A DNA stretch of 64,000 nucleotides, taken from positions 16,004-80,003 of the forward strand of contig NZ_VSEY01000053.1 in assembly GCF_008086045.1 (NCBI RefSeq). The letters are read 5' to 3'. The stretch is from Nonomuraea sp. PA05 (GTDB taxonomy: Bacteria; Actinomycetota; Actinomycetes; Streptosporangiales; Streptosporangiaceae). The position numbers and the translations under genes were made by a program. Under the pieces are notes generated by a model. That model was given only the letters and a program-made list of their open reading frames with translations. It was not told the origin of the DNA and ran no database searches. Each line of letters begins with the position of its first letter. Position 1 is the stretch's first letter. This document shows, one piece after another, positions 1 to 9,100 of the stretch.

Positions 1-367
1 TCCCCTGGAGCTGGTCGTCCACCGTCTTCCTGAACGCCGGCAGCCGCTCGGCCACCTCCAGCACCCGGTCGAACTTGGCCCGGTCCTGCTGCTCCCGCCA
101 CACGTCGTGGTAGCGGTACTGCCGCCGGCCCGCGGAATCCGTCCCCACGGCCTGCAAGTGGCCCTTGGGTGAGGTGCAGATCCACACGTCCCGCCAGGCA
201 GGCGGGATGGCCAGCGCCTTGATCCGGGCGAGCGTCGCCGGGTCGCGCAGCGGCCGGCCGTCGGGGCCCTCGTAGCTGAACCCGCGCCCGCGCCGCCGCC
301 GCACGATGCCCGGCTCGCTCTGGTCGCTGGGGTGCAACTCGTCGCTGCGTCGATCTCGCTCGGACAC
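1..367 (-). CDS. DNA topoisomerase IB, N-terminal part (runs off the left edge)
   Basis: The gene enters from the left edge on the minus strand, so only about the first 122 codons are visible. The translation contains SEPGIVRRRRGRGFSY, then an AIPPAW segment followed by DVWIC, and then YRYHDVWREQQDRAKFDR. This order is the hallmark of the short bacterial members of the eukaryotic-type IB topoisomerase family, which relax supercoils through a transient 3'-phosphotyrosine bond. The catalytic Arg/Lys/His/Tyr residues lie further downstream, outside the window. GTG at 365-367 is the chosen start because homologues begin shortly before the SEPG segment. I see no clear Shine-Dalgarno sequence, so the start is uncertain. 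The gene is divergent from the small membrane protein at 423. Confidence 0.85.
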   Translation of the reverse strand, partial: MSERDRRSDELHPSDQSEPGIVRRRRGRGFSYEGPDGRPLRDPATLARIKALAIPPAWRDVWICTSPKGHLQAVGTDSAGRRQYRYHDVWREQQDRAKFDRVLEVAERLPAFRKTVDDQLQG

Positions 368-422
368 GCAGGGCGGGCTACCCCCGACGTTAGGCGGCAA
401 ACGGTACGGGCAGGTGAGCCAC

Positions 423-683
423 ATGTCTGACAACGGAGAATGGCGCGAGGGACGGGACCACAGAGGCCATGCCATGGTGCCCGCCACCCCGCGTGACTAC
501 ATGCACGTACGGGTGGGCTCCTTCATCTTGGTGTTCCTGTTCGCGTTCGCGGTGCTGGGGCTCCTCACCGGAGCGCCGGTCCTGACGGGCATCGCCGTCG
601 TGCTGGCCATCGCCACGGTGGTCGACATGACGCTGGCCGTACGGCGCCAGAAGCACCGCGGCACTGACGGAGAGGCGGGCTGA
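423..683 (+). CDS. Small two-helix membrane protein, function unknown
   Basis: This 86-residue protein starts MSDNGEWREG. It has a polar head of about 27 residues, then two hydrophobic segments (about 31-49 and 51-68) with a short GAPVL turn, and a basic tail (VRRQKHRGTDGEAG). That layout predicts a helical hairpin in the cytoplasmic membrane with basic ends on the cytoplasmic side. ATG at 423 is preferred over the in-frame upstream ATG at 306, because the longer N-terminus would overlap the divergent topoisomerase coding region and looks non-coding. A later ATG at 474 is possible. The SDR gene begins 7 nt after its stop, so the two are probably co-transcribed. I do not recognise the family. 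Confidence 0.6.
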   Translation: MSDNGEWREGRDHRGHAMVPATPRDYMHVRVGSFILVFLFAFAVLGLLTGAPVLTGIAVVLAIATVVDMTLAVRRQKHRGTDGEAG

Positions 684-690
684 TCACGAC

Positions 691-1704
691 ATGGCACCAC
701 TTCGTGGACGCGTGATAGTGGTGACGGGCGCGAGTGGCGGCGTCGGGCGCGCGGTGGTCCGCGAGCTCGGCGCGCAGGGCGCCAAGGTGGCGCTCATCGC
801 CCGCGGCACGGCCGGCCTGGGCGCGGCGGCCGTGGACGTGGGCGTGGAAGGCGGCACCGGGCAGGTGTACGAGGCGGACGTGGCCGACTACGAGCAGGTG
901 CGCGCCGCGGCGGAACGCATCGAGAAGGAGATGGGCCCGATCTCCGTCTGGATAAACACCGCTTTCTCCTCCGTCTTCGCCAAGTTCACCGACATTTCCC
1001 CCGACGAGTACGAGCGCACCACCGCCGTGACCTACCTCGGGTACGTCTGGGGCACCAAGGTCGCCCTCGACCTGATGCGCCCGCGCAACGCCGGCGCCGT
1101 CGTCCAGGTCGGATCGGCGCTGTCGCACCGCGGCATCCCCCTCCAATCGGCCTACTGCGGGGCCAAGCACGCCATCAAGGGCTTCACCGAGTCGGTGCGC
1201 ACCGAGCTGATGTCGGACCGCAGCAACGTGCGGATCACCCTCGTCCAGCTACCGGCGGTCAACACGCCGCAGTTCGACTGGGTGCTGTCCAAGCTGCGCC
1301 GCCATCCGCAGCCCGTCCCGCCGATCTACCAGCCCGAGGTGGCGGCGCGGGCCATCGTGCACGCGGCCATGCACCCCGAGCGCAAGGAGTACTGGGTCGG
1401 CGTCAGCACCGTCGCCACCCTGCTCGCCCAGCGGGCCGCGCCCGCGCTGGTGGATCGGTACCTGGCGCGGACGGGCACGCAGTCGCAGGTCACCGATGAC
1501 AAGGCGCCCACCGGGGTGGCCAACCTCTGGGAGCCCGCCGACGAGAACACCGATTACGGGGCGCACGGGTCGTTCGACGACCGGTCGCACGGGCGCAGTC
1601 CGCAGGTCTGGCTCTCGCAGCATCGGCGGTCGGTGCTGCTCACCCTCGCCGGCGGGGCCGCCGCCGCGACCTTCGCCGCCGTACGGCGAGCCCGCCGCGC
1701 CTGA
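691..1704 (+). CDS. SDR-family NAD(P)-dependent oxidoreductase with C-terminal extension
   Basis: The protein is a 337-residue short-chain dehydrogenase. The cofactor-binding motif TGASGGVGRAV sits at about residues 12-22. An acidic EADVAD follows near 60-65, and the catalytic Ser is in the GSALSH stretch with YCGAK as the YxxxK pair at about 152-156. Classical SDRs are about 250 residues. Here the fold is followed by about 90 extra residues, ending in a hydrophobic Ala/Gly stretch (LLTLAGGAAAATFAAVRRARRA) that may form a membrane tail. Such long SDRs are common in actinomycetes and often have no known substrate. It starts 7 nt after the small membrane protein gene, with which it probably forms a two-gene operon. 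The substrate cannot be inferred. Confidence 0.85.
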   Translation: MAPLRGRVIVVTGASGGVGRAVVRELGAQGAKVALIARGTAGLGAAAVDVGVEGGTGQVYEADVADYEQVRAAAERIEKEMGPISVWINTAFSSVFAKFTDISPDEYERTTAVTYLGYVWGTKVALDLMRPRNAGAVVQVGSALSHRGIPLQSAYCGAKHAIKGFTESVRTELMSDRSNVRITLVQLPAVNTPQFDWVLSKLRRHPQPVPPIYQPEVAARAIVHAAMHPERKEYWVGVSTVATLLAQRAAPALVDRYLARTGTQSQVTDDKAPTGVANLWEPADENTDYGAHGSFDDRSHGRSPQVWLSQHRRSVLLTLAGGAAAATFAAVRRARRA

Positions 1705-1712
1705 CCCCCCCA

Positions 1713-1765
1713 CCCGCACATCCCAGCGCCCGCAAATCCCAGCGCCCGCACGTCCCAGCGCCCGC
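1713..1765. repeat. 16-bp tandem repeat, about 3.3 copies
   Basis: The unit CCCGCACATCCCAGCG at 1713-1728 repeats with one or two changes at 1729-1744 and 1745-1760, and a partial copy ends at 1765. It lies just after the SDR stop codon and before the transketolase leader. No gene is seen in 1705-1913. Confidence 0.85.
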
Positions 1766-1913
1766 CTCCGCGTCGCCTTGAGATCACTTCGCGACAGGAC
1801 ACAGGCGGGCGCCGCCGCGTGCGCGCGCGACGCCCTCACGCCCCCGCCCGGGTGCCGAGTTAAGCGGCTACGCCGGGGTAGACGGGCCTGAAACCATCTC
1901 AGGGGAGGTCATG

Positions 1914-3740
1914 ATGCCTGACCGCGATCTTCAATACCTGGCCGAACTATCAGCCCAGCTACGCGTGGACTCCGTACGGGCCGCGGCCGAAGCCGGTTCC
2001 GGACATCCGACCTCGTCCATGTCCGCAGCCGACCTGATGGCCGTGCTCTTCGCCTGCCACCTGCACTACGACTTCGAGAACCCCGGCAACCCGGTCAACG
2101 ACCACCTGATCTTCTCCAAGGGCCACGCGTCCCCCCTGCTCTACTCGCTCTACAAGGCGGCCGGCGTGATCAGCGACGAGGAGCTGTTGTCGTTCCGCCG
2201 GAGAGGCAGCCGGTTGGAGGGCCATCCCACGCCGCGGCTGCCCTGGGTGGACGTGGCCACCGGTTCGCTGGGGCAGGGGCTGCCCGTCGGGGTCGGGGTG
2301 GCGATGGCGGGGCGGCTGGAGCGGTTGCCGTACCGGGTCTGGGTGTTGTGCGGGGACAGCGAGCTGGCCGAGGGCTCCATCTGGGAGGCGGCCGAGCACG
2401 CGGGCAGCGAGGGGCTGGCGAACCTGACCGCGATCGTGGACGTGAACCGGCTCGGCCAGCGCGGCCCCACCAGGCACGGCTGGGACACCGGCGCGTACGC
2501 GCGGCGGTTCGGGGCGTTCGGCTGGCACACGATCGAGATCGACGGGCACGACCCCGGCCAGATCGACTTCGCGCTGGGCGACGCCCGCAACACGCGGCGC
2601 CGTCCGACCGTGATCCTGGCGAAGACCCGCAAGGGCGAGGGCGTCCTGGAGGTGGAGAACCGGGAGGGCGCCCACGGCAAGTCGCTGAAGAACCCCGGCA
2701 AGGCGGTCGAGGAGCTGGGCGGGCCGCGGAGCGTGCGGGTCGAGGTGCACAGGCCGGAGATGGACGCGGCGCCGTTCCGGTTCTCCGGCAACGGGATGAA
2801 GCTGCCGTCGTACCCGGTGGGCGAGCAGGTGGCGACGCGGACGGCGTACGGGGCGGCGCTGGCGGCGCTCGGCGCGGCGCGCGGCGACGTGGTGGCGCTG
2901 GACGGCGAGGTGGCGGACTCCACGAAGACGGAGACGTTCGGCAAGGAGCATCCTGAGCGGTTCTTCGAGATGTACATCGCCGAGCAGCAGCTCGTCGCGG
3001 CGGCCGTCGGGATGCAGGTGCGGGGCTGGAAGCCGTACGCGGCGACGTTCGCGGCGTTCCTGACGCGGGCGCACGACTTCATCAGGATGGCGGGCGTGAG
3101 CCGGGCGGACATCCGGCTGGTGGGCTCGCACGCCGGGGTGGCGATCGGCGAGGACGGCCCGTCCCAGATGGGCCTGGAGGATCTGGCGATGATGCGGACG
3201 GTGCACGGCAGCACCGTGCTCTACCCGTGCGACGCCAACCAGACGGCGGCTCTGATCGCCGAGATGGCGGACCTGGAGGGCGTGTCCTACCTGCGGACCA
3301 CGCGGGGTGACACGCCGGTGATCTACGAGCCCGGCGAGCGGTTCACGGTGGGCGGTTCGCGGGTGCTGCGGCACACGCCCGGCGACCGGGCCACGATCGT
3401 GGCGGCGGGCGTGACGGTGCACGAGGCGCTGGCCGCCGCCGACGACCTCCAGGCGGAGGGCGTCCCCGTCGGCGTCATCGACCTGTACTCGATCAAGCCC
3501 GTGGACACGGCCGCGCTGGTCGAGGCGGCGACCACCACCGGCAACCTGATCACGGTGGAGGACCACCGGGTCGAGGGCGGCCTGGGCGACGCGGTGATGG
3601 ACGCGGTGTGCGAGCTGGGGCCGCGGGTGGTGAAGCTGGCGGTGACCGACCTGCCCGGGTCCGCGACGCCGCAGGAGCAGCTCGCCGACGCCCGCATCGA
3701 CCGCCACGCCATCATCGACGCCGTCAAGCGGCTGCTGTGA
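1914..3740 (+). CDS. tkt: Transketolase, single-chain short form
   Basis: Transketolase moves two-carbon units between sugar phosphates in the pentose phosphate pathway, using thiamine diphosphate. The order is: an N-terminal ThDP pyrophosphate-binding domain with an early SGHPTSSMS segment and the metal-binding signature GDSELAEGSIWEAAEHAG followed by VDVNRLGQ; the pyrimidine-binding domain (about 305-470) with EQQLVAAAVGM; and a C-terminal domain from about 480. At about 608 residues it is shorter than classical bacterial TktA (about 660-700) and closer to animal-type transketolases. GGGGAGG at 1902-1908 lies 5 nt before ATG 1914 but only 2 nt before ATG 1911, so 1914 is preferred. It stands alone, without transaldolase or zwf beside it. 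A hairpin terminator follows. Confidence 0.92.
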   Translation: MPDRDLQYLAELSAQLRVDSVRAAAEAGSGHPTSSMSAADLMAVLFACHLHYDFENPGNPVNDHLIFSKGHASPLLYSLYKAAGVISDEELLSFRRRGSRLEGHPTPRLPWVDVATGSLGQGLPVGVGVAMAGRLERLPYRVWVLCGDSELAEGSIWEAAEHAGSEGLANLTAIVDVNRLGQRGPTRHGWDTGAYARRFGAFGWHTIEIDGHDPGQIDFALGDARNTRRRPTVILAKTRKGEGVLEVENREGAHGKSLKNPGKAVEELGGPRSVRVEVHRPEMDAAPFRFSGNGMKLPSYPVGEQVATRTAYGAALAALGAARGDVVALDGEVADSTKTETFGKEHPERFFEMYIAEQQLVAAAVGMQVRGWKPYAATFAAFLTRAHDFIRMAGVSRADIRLVGSHAGVAIGEDGPSQMGLEDLAMMRTVHGSTVLYPCDANQTAALIAEMADLEGVSYLRTTRGDTPVIYEPGERFTVGGSRVLRHTPGDRATIVAAGVTVHEALAAADDLQAEGVPVGVIDLYSIKPVDTAALVEAATTTGNLITVEDHRVEGGLGDAVMDAVCELGPRVVKLAVTDLPGSATPQEQLADARIDRHAIIDAVKRLL

Positions 3741-3769
3741 ACCGCTCGGCGGGCGCGGGAGGACATGAG

Positions 3770-3805
3770 TGAGGGCCGGCGATCCAGCGAGATCGGCGGC
3801 CCTCA
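3770..3805. terminator. Bidirectional hairpin terminator between convergent genes
   Basis: The left arm 3770-3784 and right arm 3791-3805 form a 15-bp stem with one mismatch and a 6-nt loop (CAGCGA). It lies between the 3' ends of the transketolase gene (+) and the ChaB-like gene (-), so it can serve both strands. There is no long T tract, as is usual in actinomycetes. Confidence 0.7.
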
Positions 3806-3824
3806 GGTCGTTCGGTCGGTCGGG

Positions 3825-4595
3825 TCAGCGGGACTTGGCCTTGGTGCTGCCCTTCTTGGACGTGGACTTGGACGTCGAGGACTTGGGCCCCGCCTTCGTC
3901 TTGGACGTCGTCGTCTTCTTGGGTCCTGTCTTGGACGTCACCTTGGACGTCGTCCTGGAGCCGGTCCTCGACGAGGTGGCGGCCTTCGTGCCGGACGACT
4001 TCGAGGTACCGGACCTGGAAGTGCCGGACTTGGAAGTGCTGGACTTGGAAGTGCCGGACTTGGTCGTCGAGGACTTCGTGCCGGACTTCGTGGTGGACGA
4101 CTTGGTGCTCGTCCTCGCTCCGTTGGACTTGGCCGCGACGGACTTGGTACCAGTGGACTTGGCACCAATGGACTTGGCACCGTTGGACTTGGCGCCGTTG
4201 GACTTCGCAGTCGAGCGGGACTTCGCCGTGGCCGTCCTGTTGGCCTTCTTGATGGCGGTGACCAGCTCCTGCTTGGTCATCTTCGACCGTCCGGTCACTC
4301 CCAGCTTCCCGGCCACCTTCTGCAGGTGTTCCTTGCTGGCGTTGGCGTCCACGCCTTCGGCCGTGCGGCCGGAGCGGTCGGTGGCGCCCTTGTCGGAAGG
4401 GCCCTTGCCGTTCTTCGCTTCCCAGTGGTCGCCGACCTTCTCGAAAGAGTGTTTCAGCGCGGCGAACGCGGTCATGTGGGCGCGCCGCCCCTCGCCGTAC
4501 TCCTTGACGGCCGAGTCGTGCGCCTTGATCCACGTATTCTGCGCCTTCTTCGGAGAACGCTTGACGGTCGACGGCAGCTCTTGAACAGCCGGCAT
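3825..4595 (-). CDS. ChaB-like protein with SAP/Rho-N-like segment and histone-like Lys/Ser/Thr tail
   Basis: The 256-residue protein has three parts. Residues 1-60 (PKKAQNTWIKAHDSAVKEY, then HMTAFAALKHSFEKVGDHW) match the ChaB fold, named from a small protein linked to the ChaA cation antiporter. Residues about 88-118 (HLQKVAGKLGVTGRSKMTKQELVTAIKKA) resemble a Rho-N/SAP nucleic-acid-binding helix pair. Residues about 120-256 are low-complexity Lys/Ser/Thr/Gly with recurring KSNGA, KSGTS and KSST words and no acidic residues, like histone-H1 or AlgP tails. DNA or RNA binding is therefore inferred, not shown. The start is fixed by AGGAGGT 7-8 nt upstream. It follows the DUF6458 gene by 12 nt, and that gene's TAG stop overlaps this ribosome-binding site, so the pair is an operon. 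Confidence 0.7.
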   Translation of the reverse strand: MPAVQELPSTVKRSPKKAQNTWIKAHDSAVKEYGEGRRAHMTAFAALKHSFEKVGDHWEAKNGKGPSDKGATDRSGRTAEGVDANASKEHLQKVAGKLGVTGRSKMTKQELVTAIKKANRTATAKSRSTAKSNGAKSNGAKSIGAKSTGTKSVAAKSNGARTSTKSSTTKSGTKSSTTKSGTSKSSTSKSGTSRSGTSKSSGTKAATSSRTGSRTTSKVTSKTGPKKTTTSKTKAGPKSSTSKSTSKKGSTKAKSR

Positions 4596-4607
4596 GTCGA
4601 TTACCTC

Positions 4608-4889
4608 CTACAGCGGTGGTTCGTCGTAGTGGCGACGCTCCTCGTAGACCGTGGTCCTGCGCGTCTCCGGCTCCTCGTAGATCTCGTGCCGGACGACCGG
4701 CTCGTCGATCGGGCCGACCGCGCGGCGCGTGACGGTGATCCTGTATATGCCGAACAGGAGCCCGACCAGGCCACCGAGCATGAGGATGACGCCCACTACG
4801 TTGATGTCGAGGCCGGCGAGGTCGAACTCGACGGCCCAGGTGAGGATCGCACCGAGCATGATGAGGATGATGCTTCCGGCGATGGTCAT
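4608..4889 (-). CDS. DUF6458-type small membrane protein
   Basis: The protein has 93 residues. Its N-terminal half has two hydrophobic segments (about 3-20 and 28-48) around AVEFDLAGLDINVVGVILMLGGLVGLL, which fits the actinobacterial DUF6458 family as I know it. The C-terminal half is charged and rich in Glu, Arg and Tyr (EEPETRR, then YEERRHYDEPPL) and should face the cytoplasm. AAGGAGG lies 8 nt before the ATG at 4889. It is the first gene of a two-gene unit with the ChaB-like gene and is divergent from the shikimate-kinase-like gene at 4928. The molecular role is unknown. Confidence 0.65.
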   Translation of the reverse strand: MTIAGSIILIMLGAILTWAVEFDLAGLDINVVGVILMLGGLVGLLFGIYRITVTRRAVGPIDEPVVRHEIYEEPETRRTTVYEERRHYDEPPL

Positions 4890-4927
4890 CAGATTTACCT
4901 CCTTGACACGAAGGAACCTCTATCCAC

Positions 4928-5437
4928 ATGTCGAAAAACAAACCAGTCGTGATGATCGGGCTCATGGGCGCGGGCAAGTCGACCTCCGGTCGCTTGATCG
5001 CCGAGGCGCTCGGGCTGCCGTTGAGCGACAGCGACCAGTACCTTCAGGAGAGGTACGGCGCCACGTCCGCGCCGATCGCCGCCCGCGAGGGCAAGGAGAC
5101 TCTGCACCGGTACGAGGCGGAGCACGTGCTGGAGGAGCTGGCCGGTGAGCCGAAGGTGATCGCGGCGGCGTCCAGCACGCTGGAGAACGCCGAGGTGCGG
5201 GAGGCGATGCGCAAGGCGTTCGTGGTCTGGGTGGACGCGGACGACGCGGTGCTGGCCGAGCGCATGCGCACCAGCAAGCACCGTCCCGACTACGACCCGC
5301 GCGAGATGCGGGCCCGCCGGGAGGCGTACTTCCGGGAGGTGGCGGACCTGGTGTGCGACGTCGGCGTGCTGACTCCTGAGCAGGTCAGGGACGAGGCGTT
5401 GGCGAAAATGGGATTGCCCGCCGTTGATCGCGACTGA
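4928..5437 (+). CDS. Shikimate kinase-like P-loop kinase
   Basis: The protein has 169 residues, the usual size of shikimate kinase (AroK). The P-loop GLMGAGKST is at about 11-19, followed by LSDSDQYLQERYG, equivalent to the DxD substrate/Mg region. VVWVDADDAVLAERM and the Arg-containing lid RPDYDPREMRARREAYFREVADL come later. These fit the shikimate kinase/gluconate kinase superfamily. It is not next to other aro genes (aroB, aroC), so a specialised or secondary kinase is as likely as the biosynthetic enzyme. It is divergent from DUF6458 and is followed 6 nt later by a GNAT acetyltransferase gene, so these two are probably co-transcribed. Confidence 0.7.
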   Translation: MSKNKPVVMIGLMGAGKSTSGRLIAEALGLPLSDSDQYLQERYGATSAPIAAREGKETLHRYEAEHVLEELAGEPKVIAAASSTLENAEVREAMRKAFVVWVDADDAVLAERMRTSKHRPDYDPREMRARREAYFREVADLVCDVGVLTPEQVRDEALAKMGLPAVDRD

Positions 5438-5443
5438 TAGCCA

Positions 5444-6004
5444 ATGAGGATGTTCGCCGAGAAACCCACGCTGAAGGGCGAGCGCGTGACGCTGCGCCCG
5501 GTCGGTCCCGAGCACGTCGACGGCCTGGCCGAGCTGGTCTCCGACCCGGACGTGCGCCGCTTGACCGGCTCGCACGCCGGCTTCGAGGCCGACCAGCTCC
5601 GCCTGTGGTACGCCACGCGCGGCGACCAGCCCGACCGGCTCGACCTGGCGATCATGGCGGACGACGAGTACGTCGGCGAGATCGTGCTCAACGAGCTCGA
5701 CCCGCCCAACCTGGCGTGCAACCTGCGCATCGGGCTGATCGGGCAGCGCGTGTTCGGCAAGGGGTACGGCTCGGAGGCCATCGAGCTGCTCCTCGACCAC
5801 GCCTTCGGCACCACGCCGCTGCACCGGATCAGGCTGGGCGTCTACGCTTTCAACGACCGGGCGCGGCACGTCTACGAGAAGCTCGGCTTCGTCGAGGAGG
5901 GCGTCGAGCGCGACGCGCTGCTGTGGGACGGGGAGTGGCACGACGCGGTGCTGATGGCCATCCTGCGTCCGGAGTGGCGGGCCAGATCGCGAAGCCTGGC
6001 ATAA
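5444..6004 (+). CDS. GNAT-family N-acetyltransferase (RimJ/RimL-like)
   Basis: The 186-residue protein opens with KGERVTLRPVGPEHVDGLAEL and has YVGEIVLNELD and LRIGLIGQRVFGKGYGSEAIELLLDHAF. The GQRVFGKGYG stretch is the acetyl-CoA pyrophosphate-binding motif A. It is followed by LHRIRLGVYAFNDRARHVYEKLGFVEEG, typical of the RimJ/RimL acetyltransferase branch that modifies protein N-termini or small amines. It starts 6 nt after the shikimate-kinase-like gene. No strong Shine-Dalgarno sequence is present, and translational coupling is likely. The substrate is unknown. Confidence 0.85.
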   Translation: MRMFAEKPTLKGERVTLRPVGPEHVDGLAELVSDPDVRRLTGSHAGFEADQLRLWYATRGDQPDRLDLAIMADDEYVGEIVLNELDPPNLACNLRIGLIGQRVFGKGYGSEAIELLLDHAFGTTPLHRIRLGVYAFNDRARHVYEKLGFVEEGVERDALLWDGEWHDAVLMAILRPEWRARSRSLA

Positions 6005-6019
6005 TGATCATGACGCACG

Positions 6020-6044
6020 GGTCCCCCGAGGCGCGCGGGGGACC
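6020..6044 (+). terminator. Hairpin after the GNAT gene
   Basis: GGTCCCCCG (6020-6028) pairs with CGGGGGACC (6036-6044) around the 7-nt loop AGGCGCG. It starts 16 nt after the GNAT stop. A T tract is lacking, so it is a probable but not certain terminator. Confidence 0.55.
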
Positions 6045-6110
6045 TGTGGCGTCCCTCCCGGTTATGTGGTCCCGGACAACCAACTGGTGGTGTCGTGCAT
6101 CTAAGCTCCA

Positions 6111-9100
6111 GTGACGATGCGCTTGGTGCCCGGTGACCCCGAGAGGCTTGGCGGCTGTTGGCTGGCCGCCAGGCTGGGCGCGGGCGGGCGCGGGGTCGTC
6201 TACGACGCCTACGACGACGAGGGGCGCAGGTTCGCGGTCACGGTGCCGCGCGGCGAGGTCGGGCACCGGTACGAGCGGGTGACCTGCCGCCATCTGGCGG
6301 AGGTGGTCTCCGTTGGGTCCGACGGGGGCGTCCCTTACGTGGTGAGCGAGTTCGTCGACGGCCCGGATCTGCGGCAGGCCGTCGCGTTGCACGGGCCGTA
6401 CACGGGGGACGAGCTGGCCGCGCTGGCCGGAGCGCTGGCGGAGGTGCTGCGCGCGCTGCACGACGCCGGGCTGACCCATCGGGGGCTGAACCCGGAGAGC
6501 GTGCTGCTGGCCGACGACGGCCCCAAGGTGATCGAGCTGGGGCTGCCGGTGCCGGGGCCGGTGGGGGCGTACACATACCAGGCGCCCGAGGTTCTCACCG
6601 GGCAGGCGGCCGAGTCGGCGGCGGACGTGTTCGCGTGGGGCGCGGTGGTGCTGTTCGCGGCGACGGGCCATGACCCGTTCCGTGGGGAGAGCCTGGGCGG
6701 CATCATGCACCGGCTGCTGACCGTCGATCCCGACCTGAGCTGCCTGCCCGACTCCCTGTGCGACCTGGTCGGGCGAGCGCTGGCCAAGGACCCGGCCGAC
6801 CGTCCCACGGCGGCGGAGCTGCTGGTGGCGGGCGGGGCAGGGCTGCGCCCGCCGGAGGCGTACGTGCGGCAGCCGTCCCTCGGCGAGCTGGCCGAGGAGG
6901 TGTACGCGCGGCTCACCCCCGCCCAGCAGCAGGAGGTGCCCGGCCTGCTGCTGCGCCTGCTCGACGGCGACACCCCGCACGACGAGGGCGACGTGCTGCG
7001 GCCGCTCATGGCGGCCGGTCTGGTGGTACGCCGCAGCGTCCGCGTGCCGGCCGTCGAGACGCCCGCCGGCAAGCTGGTGGCCGTCAGCGACGACCGGGTG
7101 GCGCCGGCCAGCGCCGCGCTCTACCGGGCCTGGCCCCGGCTGCGCGGCTGGGTGGCCGACGAGCGCGAGGGCATGGCGGTGCACCGCCACATCCGCGAGG
7201 CCGCCAGAACCTGGTCGGAGCGCCGGCGCGGGCGCGGCCTCCTGCTGCGCGGCCAGGACCTGGACACGGCGCTCGGCTGGGCCGCCACCAAACGCCGCCA
7301 CGTACGCCTGAACCAGCTCGAACGCGACTTCATCAACGACAGCGTCACCCTGTCCAAGCAGCGCAGGAAGCTGCGGGTGCCCGCGCTGGCGACGGTGGCG
7401 GCGGTGCTGGCGGTCGCGGTCACGATGACGGTCGTGTCCGTTCACGGGCAGAACGACCTGCGCGAACGCCTCATCCAGGCCGACGCCCGCGCCGTGGCCG
7501 CCAGGGCGGAGGCGCTGCGGCCCTCCGACCCGCGCACGGCGATGCGGCTGAGCGTGGCCGCGTGGCGGCTGGCGCCGGTGTTCGAGGCGCGGGCGGCGCT
7601 GCAGGCCTCGCTGGTGCAGCCGGAGCTGGGCGTCTTCACCGACCCTGACGCCGACGCGCGGGCCCGCTACCTGCTGCGCGGCGACACCCTGGTCAGGTGG
7701 GAGGCCGGGGCCGTCACCGTCTGGGACGTGCCCGCGCGGCGGCGCGTGGCCTCGTACGCGCTGCCCGCCGGGGTGGCGGCGCTGAGCGACGACGGCCGGT
7801 ACGCGGAGGCGGTCGGCGGCGGCCCCATCGACGTGACCACCGGGCGCGCGCCCGCCGAGACCGTCTACGCGATCAGCCGGGGCAACCGGACCCGGGTCTA
7901 CCGGGGGACGCGCACCCTGCTCGACGTGAAGGACGCGAAGGTGACCGTCTCCCCCGACGGGACCCGGGCGGCCGTCTCCCGCCTGAACGGGCGGGTCGAG
8001 CTGTGGGACCTGGCCGCGCGCCGCCCCTCCCGGGCGGAGGTGGTCGAAGTGGACCCGGTCACCGGCGCGGAGGCGGCGGCTCCGGCGCTCGCCTTCAGCC
8101 CCGACGGGCGCACGCTGGCGGTGGCAGGGCGCGACGGGGTCACGCTGGTGGGGGGCAAGGATGAGCGTACGGCGGAGAAGTTCGGGGAGCCCGGGCCCGG
8201 CACGCCCGCCGACCTGGGACGGGGCCCGTGGGCCTCGACCCCGACTCCAGGAGTGCTGGCGCTCCCGGCCCCGACGCCCGCCCAGGCCCAGCCCTCGGCC
8301 CCGGCCGCGCCCCAAACCCCGGCCGCCTCCCAGGCACCGGCTGCGTCCCAGGCTCCGGATGCTGGGGCGTCCGAGGCTGCGGGCGCCTCCCGAGCACCGG
8401 AGGCGGGCGCGTCGCAGCCTGCGGGCGTTTCCCAGGCTCCGGCGGCGAGCGCCTCCCGAGCCCCGACGGCGAGCACGTCCCGAACCCCGGCAACGGGCGC
8501 CTCCCGAGCACCGGCAACGGGCGCCTCCCGAGCACCGGCGGCGGGCGCCTCCCGAGCACCGGAGGCGGGCGCGACCCAGGCCCCGGCGACGGGCGCGTCC
8601 CAGAGCGCTGACGGCGGCGGGTCCTCCGCGCCGCAGACCCGCGCGACCGGCGCGGCCCAGCCGGACGCGGGCGGCGGTGACCAGGCGAGCAGCCCGGACG
8701 ACGCGGGCGCCGGGCGACCCGGGAGCGGCGACCCGCAGGCGTCACGCACCCGCGACGGCGAGGCCGCGCGCACCCGCGACGCCGAGGCAGCGCGTGAGGC
8801 GGCACGCACCCGCGACGGCGAGACAGCGCGCGCCCAGGACGGCGACGCGAGGCGCGCCCGGGACGGCGAGGCCGCACGTTCCCGCAACGACCAGGCGAAG
8901 CGCCCGGCCAGCGACACGAACGGCGGCACCGCAGGACGCGAGCCCGGCGGCCCATGGGGCGTCGAGGTCGTGGACGGCCTGGAGACGACCGCGGGCGCGT
9001 CGGCGGGCCCCCTGGTCTTCAGCCCCGACGGCCACCTGCTGGCACTCCCCGGCGACGGCGAGGTACGCGTCTGGAACGTGACCGAACGCCGCCTGTCCGG

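Noticed and set aside
1959..3707. Long minus-strand open frame opposite transketolase
   Set aside because: It is a high-GC shadow with Arg/His-rich translation and no domain features. The plus-strand frame is clearly transketolase.
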